Assembly: GCF_964340395.1 (NCBI RefSeq)
Contig: NC_135562.1
Location: 10,339,134-10,403,133 of the forward strand
Source: Glandiceps talaboti
Lineage: Eukaryota; Hemichordata; Enteropneusta; Spengelidae
Length of the DNA stretch: 64,000 bases
Reading direction: 5' to 3'
The translations under genes were made by a program, and so were the position numbers. Below are positions 10,329 to 22,210 of this stretch, in pieces. Each line of letters starts with the position of its first letter. The first letter of the stretch is position 1. Below the pieces are notes generated by a model, which made no database searches, was not told the DNA's origin, and saw nothing but the letters and a program-made list of their open reading frames with translations.

Positions 10329-10725
10329 CTGGGGCGCATTCGATTTGCCAAAACATGATTGTGATTAATCTGACATCATTTCTCGAAACGAGGTTGTAAA
10401 CAAAATGCTCAATCACAATCATGATTACTTACATGTAAACATTTTTTAAAAGTTTTGTACATTTCCTATTAATTAAATGATTTTACATCGTCAAAATGAT
10501 TACAATGATAACAAATCTGATCGAACACAATTTATTTACATAATGTTTTCCATCATTTCTAACTATGATTTCCGTTGTCCGCCATCTTGTAATCACGTCA
10601 ATCATGGTTCGAGGCATGATTACTATGATTACCAATCATGATTGTGATTGGTATTTATCAAACGCAAAGTCATGATTGTGATTGATAAATCATGATCATG
10701 ATTGTGCAAATCGAACGCGCCCTTG
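10329..10725. mobile_element. MITE with GGGCGC(A/G)TTCGATTTGC termini and ATCATGATT subterminal repeats
   Basis: The left end CTGGGGCGCATTCGATTTGC mirrors the right end, whose complement is CAAGGGCGCGTTCGATTTGC. The sequence just inside both ends and near the middle is crowded with AATCATGATTGTGATT-type repeats in both orientations. About 397 bp, noncoding. The layout is reminiscent of hAT-type MITEs; no target duplication could be identified. Confidence 0.7.
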
Positions 10726-11831
10726 TTCCTGTACTGCTTGGATATTATCAACCAATATGTGCAATGTCTAATTTGTGGTATTTTATAGATTTTCAGTGAA
10801 TACATTTTTGTATATAGTGGTAGTCTGATTGAAAAATGATACTCCAGCTATACGTACCGGTAGTACAGTTTTATCACAGTGACAGATTCAAAACCAAACT
10901 TTTGTTCAAGATTATAACTTGCCACTACACTACATACAGATAGTATTAATCATTAATGAACAGACACAGTGTTTTTTATAAGTAATTGACCAATTTTTAG
11001 TGAATATATCTTTTGAATATTTGATGCAAATAATGTCCAAGTTGCGGATAGTACAGGTCTAATTGTGTTAGTAGAAATGCTTCGTTTTGATCTACTTTAT
11101 GATTTTATCAGCAGGACAGATCATTTACACTTGCTCAAGTTTCCAGGCTTTTTTTCATTATTTAAGTAAAATGTTTGTTGTGCTTTAACATAATTATAGT
11201 CTTGAATGTTGAATAATGATATGGATGAGTTATTGACAAATAGTCGCATCGAGACTATAATTAGTAACTGAGACAAAAAAGGAAGACTTTACAAATTTAA
11301 AAAAAATGAATAACTAAACATTTAAAAGACTAAAAAAAATAATCTCCCAAGGGACTGGTGCTAAGTCTACATAAAATTCATATTTACATATAGCAATTGT
11401 ACACCCATTTTGAACCTGAAAGTTTTTAATATTCTACTTTTATTTGCCAGAAATTCACCAAACACTTAAATGTGAGAAGACATGCATTTACCGGGGGGGG
11501 GGGGGGGAGAAATTATTTGGTAAAAAAAAATTCTATGGTAGAGAGCATATGTGATGAACGAATTAGCGCCCTCTTTAGGCACAACTGTTGTATTCTGTAA
11601 CTTGTAAGTACATGGCTTTTCCACCACGCGTACGCGTCACGTTGAAGAACTACGAATCATGATCATGTACATGTGAATTCAAGTAGTTGTTCTTTGAACC
11701 GTGACACTTCCATTGCATACATCGCCAGTAAACAAGCGGAATACCAGGTATGGCATATCATTGATTTTTCTTCTTCAAATTTTAATAGTGAATTTAATCC
11801 ATCCCGGTCTTTTGCTAAGACCACAGCCCAT
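10726..11831. other. AT-rich spacer, no gene seen
   Basis: I find no exon here. Around 10250-10320, just left of the MITE, is a short dispersed repeat (GGGTCCACACCC, AATCAGCACCCTCAAC) that recurs near 46580-46620. A G-run of about 15 lies near 11493. Confidence 0.45.
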
Positions 11832-12147
11832 AGGCAATTGTTTCCCGAGTTATGTCTCAGAATATTTATATCAGAATACAATGAAATGTCGATAATATCG
11901 TTAATATTGACGTATTTAGCCAACTATATATGAAAGGAGTAAAATTACACTTGTTTCTGTGATCGTGCAGGTTCACTCACCGCGAAGTTTTCTTTCGCGG
12001 TGAGTGAACCTGCACGATCACAGAAACAAGTGTAATTTTACCCCTTTCATATATAGTTGGCTAAATACGTCAATATTAACGATATTATCAACATTTCATT
12101 GTATTCTGATATAAATATTCAGAGACAAACTCGGGAAACAAATGCCT
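11832..12147. repeat. 316-bp near-perfect palindrome
   Basis: The left arm (11832-11986) and right arm (11994-12147) are about 155 bases each around a 7-base centre (GTTTTCT). Only a handful of mismatches and one small indel separate the arms, for example AGGCA(A/T)TTG and GGAG/GGGG near the TATATATGAAAGG block. The innermost stem is CACCGCGAA/TTCGCGGTG. Overlapping open frames on both strands at 11663-11933 reflect this symmetry and are not genes. It ends about 665 bp before the Deltex start codon. Confidence 0.9.
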
Positions 12148-12206
12148 GTGCCACAGCCCCTCTATCCATCTCCTAATACATCCTATCACTGTGCTGAGAG
12201 ACCAAT

Positions 12207-12401
12207 CTCTGGAAATATGCGCTCCGAGAACTTCGTCCCGCTGTGAATGGGGCGGAGACGTGTCGGAGTTCTAGCAACGCAATTTCCAGAGCTATCTATA
12301 ACTGCATTACCCAGCTTCTTTTTCCTCTTGGTGTCGAATCCACCGACATGTTAAATTTGTAGCTGCAGCGATCATAATTGTGTTTTGGAGTCATAACGAG
12401 T
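12207..12401 (+). promoter_or_regulatory. Possible promoter / noncoding first exon of the Deltex gene
   Basis: This is the most GC-rich stretch ahead of the Deltex gene. It has CTCTGGAAAT and ATTTCCAGAG as inverted flanks (12213-12288) and ends in AACGA followed by a good donor, GTGAGT, at about 12401. A matching acceptor (AATCATCAG) lies near 12742. The transcript start was not determined, so this is an inference from composition and splice signals. Confidence 0.25.
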
Positions 12402-12811
12402 GAGTTTATGTTTGTCGTAATGTGAAATATTTAGAATAGACCCAATAATTTGAATAAATGCTATGAGCCCATGGCAACTAAGTTATTTGGTGACTTTTCG
12501 ATGGAAAACTGTGTATGACAAACCGGATCATTTTGTCTAATCATAAACCATGGATCTATAGCTATTCAAGTTAATTTAGGGATCAAACAAACGTATTAAT
12601 GCTAAAATTGGTTAACCAAGAATTAAACTCTGTCGTATGTTACCTTGTAGAGATGAAAGAATGTTACTTTATTAACTGATTTATGACCAAAAAAGTGCTA
12701 CAATGTAAATAAAATTTGTGTTTATCTCTATTTAATCATCAGGCGTTTTTTGGTATATCGATTTTTGACTTTTGCATCCTTGACGACGTAACGAACATCA
12801 TCCTATAAAAC

Positions 12812-15800
12812 ATGGCGATGTCTAAAGTTCAACAAGTTGACACCAAAGAGAAACTATTGACGGATATCGACGACAAGGTCCTCCTGTGTTCAATTTGTAT
12901 GCAACGTTTCAAATCACCCAAAATTTTACAATGTTTTCACACATTTTGCGAGCCTTGTCTGACAGAATGGGTTAAAACGTGTAAAGGAAAGTTAGTATGT
13001 CCGACTTGTAAGCAGTCTTGGCCTTTGACCCATAAAGGTGTACCTGGTATAGCAAACAATGGCTTCATGAATGATTTACTGGAGTTGATGGCTGATGTTG
13101 GTTTGGAATCAAAACCATCGGTTTGTGAAGGGTGCGACAATACAGCCAGTTATTGGTGTAAAGATTGTGGCCAGTTTTTCTGTGATGAGTGTATCCGAGC
13201 ACACAAAGTGGTAAGGTCACTGAAAAGTCACACACTGTTGACAATTGAAGAATACACTGCAAAGAAGGAAACCAAGCACTTCAAGTTACTTCAGCCAAGA
13301 TTCTGTGATGATCACCCTGACAGTCAGCTAGAGTTCTACTGTGACAGCTGTCAATCACCTGTATGCTACAAGTGCACAGTCGTCAAGCACAAGGCACCAA
13401 GTCATGATGTCATACAAATGGGAGATGCTCTTAAGAAGTATACACCATCTATAGAAGGACATATTGAGTCCCTTCGCACAGATGTCGAAAAACTAAAGAC
13501 AGCAAAAGAGGATGCAACGGGATTTGCAAAGTCTTTGGAAGCAGAGCGAGCTACTGCTGAGATGAATATCAAAGAGCGTGTTAAGAAAATCTGTGATGCA
13601 GTCAAAAAAGAAGGAGATCAACTCCTCAATGAGCTTGGTCGAACATATGTTGAAAGTGATAAGCAGATTGTAGGACATTTGGAACATTTAGACCTCAGAT
13701 TAGGAAATGCTGACAGTATGCATTCTTATTTATCCCATGTCCTACGATATGGTAGTGGTGTTGACATCCTGACAGCAAAGAAAGCAACAGAGGATTCTCA
13801 TCTCCATACTAAACCAGTGGAAGACCAGATAAATGCAGTAGATGATTTGAGATGTCATTTAGTGTTTGAAGAATCAGATCATCAAATTACAACAAATATT
13901 GGGCGTGTTTTTAAAAGGATGACTGGGAAAAAGAAAGACGTGAGTATAATAGTGATCATGGTAATAATTTAAGTAGTCAATTGAGTGTACTTATTAAGTT
14001 GTACACTTTTTTCCTTCTTTGTTAGGTCTACTGCATTTAATAAAGGAAAACAACACTCTAGTAAATAATAAACACTTTCATAAAGTTTGACTCCTGGAGA
14101 GAGTCGTTTCATGATTATTATAAGTTTAATTTTAATTTTGTTGTTGGCTTTTTTGTAAACTATGAACATTGTTTAGAATTAACTATATTAGTGGGACTAT
14201 ATTCTAGTCTGTGTACTCTCTAAAATTTAAAGCTCAGTACAGCTAACTGTACTTTATACGGACCAAGCTGAAATTTACAGCTTAGTACAGCTAACTGTAC
14301 TTTATAGGGACCAAACTGAAATTTACAGCTCAGTACAGTTAACTGTACTTTAAAGGGACCAACCTTTCCAAAAATTATATATATCATCCTTGAAAATTTA
14401 TGGTTTGTCGAAAAATAAATAAATAAACTAAAATAACAATAATCTCAAACTTATTTGAATTAAATAATGTTAACATGGAATGAAAGTGTTGATTCCATCA
14501 AAAAACTAAACATAAATGGTTCAAATTAGTTTGTAACTGCAAAAAATACAAAATACTACAGCCAGAATAATATTTTTGGCCTGAATGGCTTGCTGTAGGT
14601 TAGATCTTTTGACTATGAACATTTGAAGCGTATTTTTTTGTTCTCTCTCTCTTCTTACCTCCCTTTGGTTTGTTTGTTTGTTTTGTTTGTTTGTTTGTTT
14701 GTTTGTTTCTCTGTGTGATTTACTAGTCATATCTTCTCTAATTTTTTTGTAGTGCATATATTTTAATTTTCTGTTAGTGCTGCTTGTAACATGTTTAGTG
14801 AGCCCCTGATACAAAAGTGATGCAATAAACAAACAAGCAAACAAACAAACAAACAAACAAACTAATTAATAAATACATTTAGGTTGTATCACTTTAAATC
14901 AAATATTGATTCACATGAATAGTATTTCAATTTATACTTTCTCAGTATTACAGATTTAAAATGTTCTCTTTACAGGACAAAACCAGATCTGGTAGTACTC
15001 CTGCCAAACGATCAAAATCTCGGAGTGATTTCCCATCAGGACTACTTGGAGATGTTTCTGATATGGCTGAATGGGCAGGAAAGCCAGCTTATATCAAATA
15101 TGCCATGTGTGCTATTTGTATGGATCACATGAGAAATCCTAAACCTTTGCCATGCACCCACACATTCTGTAAGAAATGTATTGATCAAGCTGAGCAAGTG
15201 TCTGGACCCAGCTGTCCTATATGTAAAGTACCATTTGGAATAATCACAGGCAATATGCCAGAAGGAACCATGACACACACAGTCGAAATGAATATCTTTT
15301 TATTTCATGGTAAAAGCTATATAGTAATAACATACGACTTTCCTTCAGGAATACAAGGGGTAAGATATTGAACATCATTCATTCTATTATAATTATAGAA
15401 GCACGTATTAAGTTCAAGGTTATGTTAATTACTTTTAAAGTAATCAGAGGCTTTGCACCAGTGTATTTGACAGAGCTGATAGAGCAGTATGTTCCTTCTA
15501 GAGATCTCCGCTCTGCAGACAAGTTACGTCTGATTCCACCCCGCGGTACATTCAGTAAGACATACGGCCAGAGAGCCTTTTCAGTTTGCACGCCATCACT
15601 GTGGAATAAGTTACCTGTAGAGATTCGTACTGCAAGGAATGTTGAGTCTTTTAAACGCGGTTTGAAAACCTATCTTTTTAATATGTATTATCAGTGATTC
15701 GTTTTTTGGTTTGCTGTACATTTATTTCACCGCAGGACTGTGTGTTCTTTACCCTACCACTTGCAATGTGTATTTTTAAATTTTGCATATTCTTTTTAGA

Positions 15801-15853
15801 GTTTCTGTACATCGCACTGTGACGTATGTGTAGTGCGTTTTCTAAGAAATTAA

Positions 15854-15886
<33 letters not shown>

Positions 15887-18800
15887 TGTGAGAGTTATGA
15901 ACCAGTGAGATATCTGTCAAACTACTAATAATTGCCACATTATTATCATAAAAGACAAAAAATTGTCTTCTTTTTTCTTCGCTAAACTTTTGCCAAATAG
16001 CTGCAAGTGATTGGCTGGCACTATAAGATAAGATAAGATAACATAACATAACATAAGATATAACTTTACTACAACTGTATAGAAAATTGACAATACTATT
16101 TTGGGTATATAAGTGTAATAAAAGATATCAAAGAACACTACAATAAAATAGGCTAATGTTATAAGTATATGAGTAAAAACATTTTATGATTAAACACAGA
16201 ACTGCCCATATAAAGAGAATTGTGGCTGTAATCTATGTAAATGTGGGAAATTCAAACTGCTGTACAGAGCACTAGCTTCTTGGTCTTGTTTTCAGCATTT
16301 TTTCTGTACTCCAAGAAACGCACAGGTCATGTATCATGTACAAATTGTTTGTGAATGTCGTCAAGACATTCTACCAACAACATATATAATTATTTACAAA
16401 TAATTATTCATACAAAGTAATTGTTAAATAAGTGAAATGGTTCATATCCAAATGTATGAAAATCTCATTATTATGGGTACAGCGATGTACACTATTGAAC
16501 AATGCCATAGTAGAATAGAAATTGATACTTGACTCTAGTTTATATAGTAGTAAGAGTTAACTTGTTGGAATTTTAATAGTTTTTGACACAGCTACGTAGC
16601 TTTTGTCCGAATCATTCAGACATCACTAGTGCAATGATATTATGCCATTTGGTCAGGCGACTTCCTAGTGGAATCACTTTAGAGTAGACTAGTAAATATA
16701 AGTGGGAGATGGTATCCATATAGTCATTCATGGTTGAAGGACAGATGGTGTTCTCCAATTTTGATTGTCAAATACTGGCTTAAAGGAAAATACCTGAATC
16801 CATCCAAATTAGAGAACACCAGCTGATTGAACAAAAGCTACATAGTCACTTCAAAAACCAAGATTCCAATAAGATAAATTAATACTTTAGTACTGTGCAA
16901 TATGCCATACATTATACTTGAATGTATACATTGGTATATTCCAGAATCAGCATCCTAATCCTGGTATGCCTTATACTGGTATCAAGTATACTGCATTTCT
17001 ACCGGATACTAAAGAAGGACTGGAAGTACTTGGATTGTTAAAGATTGCTTTTGATCGAAAACTCACCTTTACTATTGGTACATCAGATATAACTGGCCAA
17101 CCAAACACTGTCATCTGGAATGGTATTCACCACAAAACAAATAGGCAAGGTGGACCTGCAAAGTAGGTATTTACTTCATTTGCTAAGCCAATTGACACCT
17201 AAAGTATGTACCAAGTTACTCTCAGGTAGTTAGAACCAAATATGTAAGTATTAAAGGTCAATGACGTTCAGTGACCTACCAATGACCTTATTTATAGGGG
17301 AAGAGGATCCAGTTTATTATACAACGAGAATTGTTTTTAAAGTGCCGTTATACATGTATGCTTTATCTGTTCACAGCTGTTTTAGCACAACTGAACTTCT
17401 GAGATTCAGTAGTGCTACATTGGTATAGTGAAATGTCTATCTGTCTGTCTGCAGCTGTCTGTCTGTCTGTCTGTCTGTGATGTGCATATATGTGTGTATA
17501 TTTAAGTACTGCAAGACTTGTCTTGGTATTTAGTGGGGAAATTATTTAGGATGTGTAGATGGGAAATTGTTCAAATGAAAATGATTGCTTCACAATTTGC
17601 AGGAATCCCCAAAATGGCCAAACACATACCAATTACTGAATTAGTGCAGTCGGGCTTCATTACAAGAATTCAAAGTTAATAAGTTAATTACTGAGGTGCT
17701 ATTTTATCATCCAAAATCATAATTTAGTTGATAACTGTTATCAAAACAAATGTACTAAAGCCTGAAATAAATGACTTTTCCAAAGTTTCACAAACTCATG
17801 ATCAAACATTACCAAGGCAACTTTGATAATATCAACCATGGATCTGTACAGACACCAAGTCATATGCATGTTATATTCATTTATAATAGTAGTTGGTATC
17901 TATGTAGAGATAGATTTGGAAAATGTTACACAGTTCTTGGATGGTGATGAATTTGCATCACATTTTTTTTTTTTTTTGTGCAGTTATCCTTTGAAATAGT
18001 GCTTGGAGGTTTTAATTTCTTCCTTAACCTTGAAGAAAGTCAAACCTGACTGATTAATAACACAATAGAATATACTAAATAGTCTTATATGGATAAATGC
18101 AGTTGATGACTTGCATGGGGAGGGGAGGGGGGTGCACCATGTAGAGCAAATGGGGCAAACCTTCATCAATTATTTTCACCTGACAAAATATCTCCTATGA
18201 TAATGTTCCACCATTTGGTTCTTAAAATGTGATTTTTGGTAAATAAAAACACAAAAACTACTGGTCAGATTAATCTGAAATGGAAGGGGATGTTCTTTGG
18301 GATGTGTAGATGAAGATTTGTTTATGACCTGATGATACACCAGTGATATGCATATTAGGTGTAAAATGTTTGTTTTTTGTAAAATATCTTTCATTTGGAA
18401 ATTACTGGTTAGATTAGGCTGGAATTTGTTGGGATATTTATAAGAATGTGTAGGATGTAGAGTTATTCAGCACACAGTGATTGAGTTTCATGAGTGGTAT
18501 GTAAATAATGACTAAAATCTGAATTTTGGTCAAAAACCTATATCTAAGACTACTTGTTACATAGTCATAGGAGCATGACCCCCTGAACATGACACACCTC
18601 ATTGACATTGAGCTGTCTTCAAAGTTGGTATTTAAACTCTGGATTTGGGAAGTATACATCTTGATTTCAGAAGTATCACATTCCCAAATAACAATATAAA
18701 AGTGAATGGTACACTAGCGAAGAGATGTCATCCCTCATTGTCTCAAAGTGTACATAACACCAATTGCAAGTGTCAATACTCTGTTATATTGTCTATACAG

Positions 18801-19007
18801 ACTGTAAGATACGATATTGCCATGCGTGAAAGGGGTTGATCAATGTGTTGAGGTACCCCTCACAGCATTATACCTTACAGACTATAGTTTCCATAGTATC
18901 AATCCTAATTTATTTTTCCTTTCAATTTAATTGACAGTAATGGATATCCTGATCAAAATTACTTCAGAAGAGTAAAGAAGGAGTTAGCAGCGAAGGGAGT
19001 CAAATGA
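12812..19007 (+). CDS. TRIM-like E3 ubiquitin ligase with a Deltex C-terminal domain (DTX3L/DTX3-like)
   Basis: Coding exons 12812-13939, 14976-15359, 16945-17162 and 18938-19007 give 599 residues; junction phases are 0, 0 and 2. Domains: C3HC4 RING at 26-66 (C26, C29, C41, H43, C46, C49, C63, C66); B-box 1 at 105-140; B-box 2 at 165-198; coiled coil about 205-300; a basic KRSKSR patch at 387-392; a second RING at 421-459; Deltex C-terminal domain about 460-599. The last includes PEGTM, SGIQG, HPNPGMPYTG, AFLPDTKEG, the conserved IHHKT and NGYPD. Deltex proteins transfer ubiquitin with their RING and bind NAD or ADP-ribose through the DTC domain. The DTC sequence is closest in style to DTX3L. 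In vertebrate Deltex proteins there is no complete TRIM N-terminus, so the double-RING layout is unusual. The function of this copy is inferred. The start Met follows CCTATAAAAC and is the first in frame with the RING. Two repeats and a retrotransposon tail lie in its introns. Confidence 0.92.
14225..14362 (+). repeat. Three-unit tandem repeat in Deltex intron 1
   Basis: Three units of about 60 bases share ACAGCT(A/C)A...CAGCTAACTGTACTTTA and GGGACCAA. GTTT repeats (14665-14708) and AAAC repeats (14827-14861) further on are complementary and could pair. The rest of the intron shows nothing else. Confidence 0.65.
15395..15886 (+). mobile_element. 3' end of a non-LTR retrotransposon in Deltex intron 2
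   Basis: The open frame ending at 15697 encodes RIKFKVMLITFKVIRGFAPV, then YLTELIEQY, TYGQRAF, PSLWNKLPVEIR and FKRGLKTYLF. This is the standard C-terminus of CR1/L2-like reverse transcriptases. The element ends in an ATA/TAA repeat (15851-15886). The reverse transcriptase core is missing. It starts about 35 bases after the exon 2 donor, and the frame is intact, so it may be fairly recent. Confidence 0.85.
16562..16872. mobile_element. MITE with ~45-bp terminal inverted repeats in Deltex intron 2
   Basis: The left arm (TTGTTGGAATTTTAATAG, TTTTTGACACAGCTACGTAG, CTTTTGTC) mirrors the right arm, which ends CACTTCAAAAACC, ATTCCAATAA. The interior contains CATTCAGACATCACT and TTTGGTCAGGCGAC blocks that recur at 29314-29460. 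It ends about 70 bases before Deltex exon 3. Confidence 0.7.
17388..18570 (+). repeat. TTAGCACA-family composite repeat in Deltex intron 3
   Basis: It begins TTTAGCACAACTGAACTTCT with TTCAGTAGTGCTAC, then GTGAAATGTCTATCTGTCTG and a GTCT microsatellite. At 18230-18560 it contains degenerate ~110-base units with GTGATATGCATATTAGGTG and TTTTTTGTAAA. These are reverse complements of units in the element at 19685-20973. Its right end is not clear. Confidence 0.55.
18798..18894. repeat. Small inverted-repeat element, AGTCTGTAAGGTA family
   Basis: CAGACTGTAAGATA at the left and TATACCTTACAGACT at the right are inverted copies. The core carries GTGAAAGGGGTTG and a CCCCTCAC block. It was duplicated together with the Deltex last exon: the other copy is 7719-7804. 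Confidence 0.55.
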
Positions 19008-19684
19008 ACCACTGTGACCTGTGATGGAAGTTATAGAAGATATTAGTACTGGCTGCAGACATATGTATGGGACTTTATTTATCCCTATCACAGCTGCAGT
19101 TGTGTGAACAATCTGTAAAACTTGCCCATTTTGAGTGCCAATGACAAAAAGGATCAAATATTAGTGATAATCTACCTATTTCACATCTCTTTGACAAAAA
19201 AGTCTTGACTCCATTGGATGACCATGGCGATAATCTCGATATCAAATCTTTTTATAATTTTTCAATGCACATGAGCATACGTATGTCACCATATTGGATA
19301 CACCATTGAGCATCATGTGCAAGTTGGTTAAGGAGGGATGTTCGATCCCAGCATTTGAAATTATGATAATGGCAGAAGCTATATAGAGGAATCTGGGTAA
19401 TCAAGATTATATTGTAGTAGTGTTGCTCAAGTAATATATCAATACAGAAGGGACTAGTTTAGAATACGATACATTTTGTTTTATGTAAATTTATGGATTC
19501 CTTGAATGAAGTGTGACATGTTTATAAACATACATGTTGATTGATTGATCAATTGATTAATTGATTAATTGATCGTTCAACTGGTTGATTGATTAATCAT
19601 CCATTCTGTAGATGTATAGTTTTAACCCGAATATAAATACATTAATATGAACAATGAATCTTATAAGATAAAGTTAAAAATACC

Positions 19685-20973
19685 GCCAATGGTGTTGTAG
19701 CACAACTGTAGTTTTTAAAAATGTTTATCCATATGCTAGTCTATGCTAACAATAGGTGTTTATTTGCTGAATGACTATCCATTTGTCTATCCAACCATGT
19801 CGCTATCTTTGCAATATACGTGATCATTTGGCTGTTGCTATGGGCGTGGTCTTGTTGCTAGGAAAATTTACATACATTTTTTGAATGTTTATTCAATTGT
19901 CTATTAAACCCTGTTGTTATCTTTGTGAAATACACCACCGTTTGGCTGTTGCTATGGGCGTGGTCATGGTTACTAGGGTATTTGCATACATTTTTTGAAT
20001 GTTTATTCATCTGTCTTTCTATTCCTGTTGTTATCTTTGTAATATACGTGATTATTTGGCTGTTGTTATGGGCGTGGTCTTGTTGCTATGCAAATTTACA
20101 TACATTTTTTGGATGTTTATTCAATTATCTATTAAACCCTGTTGTTATCTTTGTGAACGACACCACCGTTTGGCTGTTGCTATGGGCGTGGTCATGGTTG
20201 CTAGGGTATTTGCATACATTTTTTGAATGTTTACTCACTTGCTTACCAGATGATGTTGTTATTTGACCAAAATATACTGCCATTTGGTTGTTGCTAAAGG
20301 GCGTGGTCATGGTCGCTAGGGCCAATTTTGTCAAAATGTTTTTAAGAAAATCTGCAGAATAACAGTTTCAGAAACATCTCACCAAGTTTCAGACTAATTG
20401 ACCAAGTACTTTTTGAGATATAAGTTTTTGACCAAAAATGAACATTTTTACACCTAATTTGCATATCACTCATGGAATCATGGTATGCTTAATATTTCTT
20501 CGTCCATACATCCCTAGATACATTCCCATTAAATTTCAGCCCAATCTGCTCAGTAATTTTAGAATTATAGATTTTTAACCAAAAAGACACATTTTTAGCC
20601 CTAATTTGCATATCACTGATGGAATCATCCCGTCATGAACAAATCTTACTTTACACCCCCTTAAGAATGTTCCCACCAAATTTCGCACCAATCTGCCCAG
20701 TAGTTTCTGAGTTTAAGTTTTTTGACCAAAAATCACATTTTTTGACCCAAATCACACACCTGTGATGCGATCATTTTGATTTGAACAATTTCCCAACTAG
20801 ACACCCAAGGTAATGGACCTACCAAATATCGTGGCAATCGGTTCAGCGGTTTTTGACTTTAAGTTGTTTACACACACACACACACACATCCACACACACA
20901 CACACACACACAGACAGACAGACAGACGCCGGGCGATCCCTATAGCACTACTGAACAAGTTCAGTTGTGCTAA
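19685..20973. repeat. TTAGCACA-family composite repeat with internal ~115-bp tandem units
   Basis: The left end GTTGTAGCACAACTGTAG and right end, complement TTAGCACAACTGAACTTGTT, mark a 1.3-kb element. Inside are five units (near 19820, 19935, 20056, 20168, 20280) with TTTGGCTGTTGCTATGGGCG, TGGTC and a TTTTTTGAATGTTTA block. Three units follow with TTTGCATATCAC, GGAATCAT and TTTTTGACCAAAAA. CA and CAGA microsatellites lie just before the GCCGGGCGATCCCTATAG right end. The open frames across it (19925-20266) follow the unit length and are not genes. Confidence 0.7.
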
Positions 20974-21287
20974 TAAAAAAACATAGAAGTAATTTAGAAG
21001 TGTATAATTACCACATTTTGACTGCAGGAGTACCGTAACAGCTATTTAACTTAAAACATTTAAAAGCAAGTTTTCTGTCTGTGTGTTTATAGTTGTCAAA
21101 TGACAAAATTAAACCCAAATATTCAAGAATATGAGAATTATTTTGAAAATTTCATAACTTTTCTCATGGTATATATTACATGTATGTACAAAAATTAATA
21201 TTCATGCATCATTCAACAAAGACTTGACATGATGAAACATTCCCTCGCTACCTTCATTTGATGTATAACGAAAATCATAAACTCTGA

Positions 21288-22210
21288 AACAAAACGTCGC
21301 CTGGCTTGACAAAAATCTCACTAACATTGCTACAGTTTTTTGTCTGGCTAGACAAAATATCTCTTTGATGTTGTATACAAATCTAATTAATATTTCCACG
21401 TTATTGTCTGGCACGACAAGAACTGAATTAAAATTGTTACATTTTCGTCAATTGACTGTCTCAAAAATATCAAAGAACTCGCCAACCTTAGGTTTACCAG
21501 GTACGTATAAATTTGGTGATGATCTCCGAAGATACTGGTAATTCACGCAAAGAAAGTGTAGCAATATTAGTAAAGATGTTTGTCATGCCAGACAATTGAT
21601 GAAACACTGTTGATACGATTTTTGTCTAGCCAGACATAGAATGCAGCAATGTTAATGAGGTGTTTGTCTAGCTAGATAACATGTAGCAATATTAGTAAGA
21701 TTTTGGTCAAGCCAGACATAGAATGTAGCAATGTTAATGAGATTTTGGTCAAGCCAGACATAGAATGTAGCAATGTTAATGAGATTTTGGTCAAGCCAGA
21801 CATAGAATAGCAATGTTAATGAGATTTTGGTCAAGCCAGACATAGAATGTAGCAATGTTAATGAGATTTTGGTCTAGTTAGATGATAACATGTAGCAATA
21901 TTAGTGAGATTTTTGTCACGCCAGACATAGAATGTAGCAATGTTAATGAGATTTTTGTCAAGCCAGACATAGAATGTAGCAATATTAATGAGATTTTTGT
22001 CAAGCCAGACTTAGAATGTAGCAATATTAGTGAGATTTTTGTCAAGCCAGACATAGAATGTAGCAATGTGAATGTTTTTGTCTAGTTAGATGATAACATG
22101 TAGCAATATTAGTGAGATTTTTGTCAAGCCAGACAAGAAGATTCACAACATCAAAGAGATATTTTATCTAGTCAGACAAAAAGCTATAGCAATGTATAGA
22201 GAGATTTTTG
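21288..22210. repeat. ~45-bp minisatellite with arms in opposite orientation
   Basis: From 21550 to 22210 about 14 units read TAGCAATGTTAATGAGATTT, TTGTCAAGCCAGACATAGAA. From 21288 to about 21460 three or four diverged units read in reverse (CTGGCTTGACAAAAATCTCA). The switch is near 21500. Each unit holds a TGTC(T/A)(A/G)GCCAGACA half-palindrome. Open frames with repeated LTKISL or DIECSN are repeat translations. Confidence 0.85.

Noticed and set aside
11663-11933. Overlapping open frames on both strands
   Set aside because: They run into the large palindrome and mirror each other; no protein character.
13969-13972. Reading Deltex exon 1 through to the stop at 13972 as a complete TRIM protein
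   Set aside because: A consensus donor (GTGAGT at 13940) precedes it, and the next exon continues in phase with RING-DTC. A short unspliced form remains possible.
15368-15697. Open frame after Deltex exon 2 as an alternative gene end
   Set aside because: Its residues are those of a retrotransposon reverse transcriptase tail followed by a TAA-type microsatellite.
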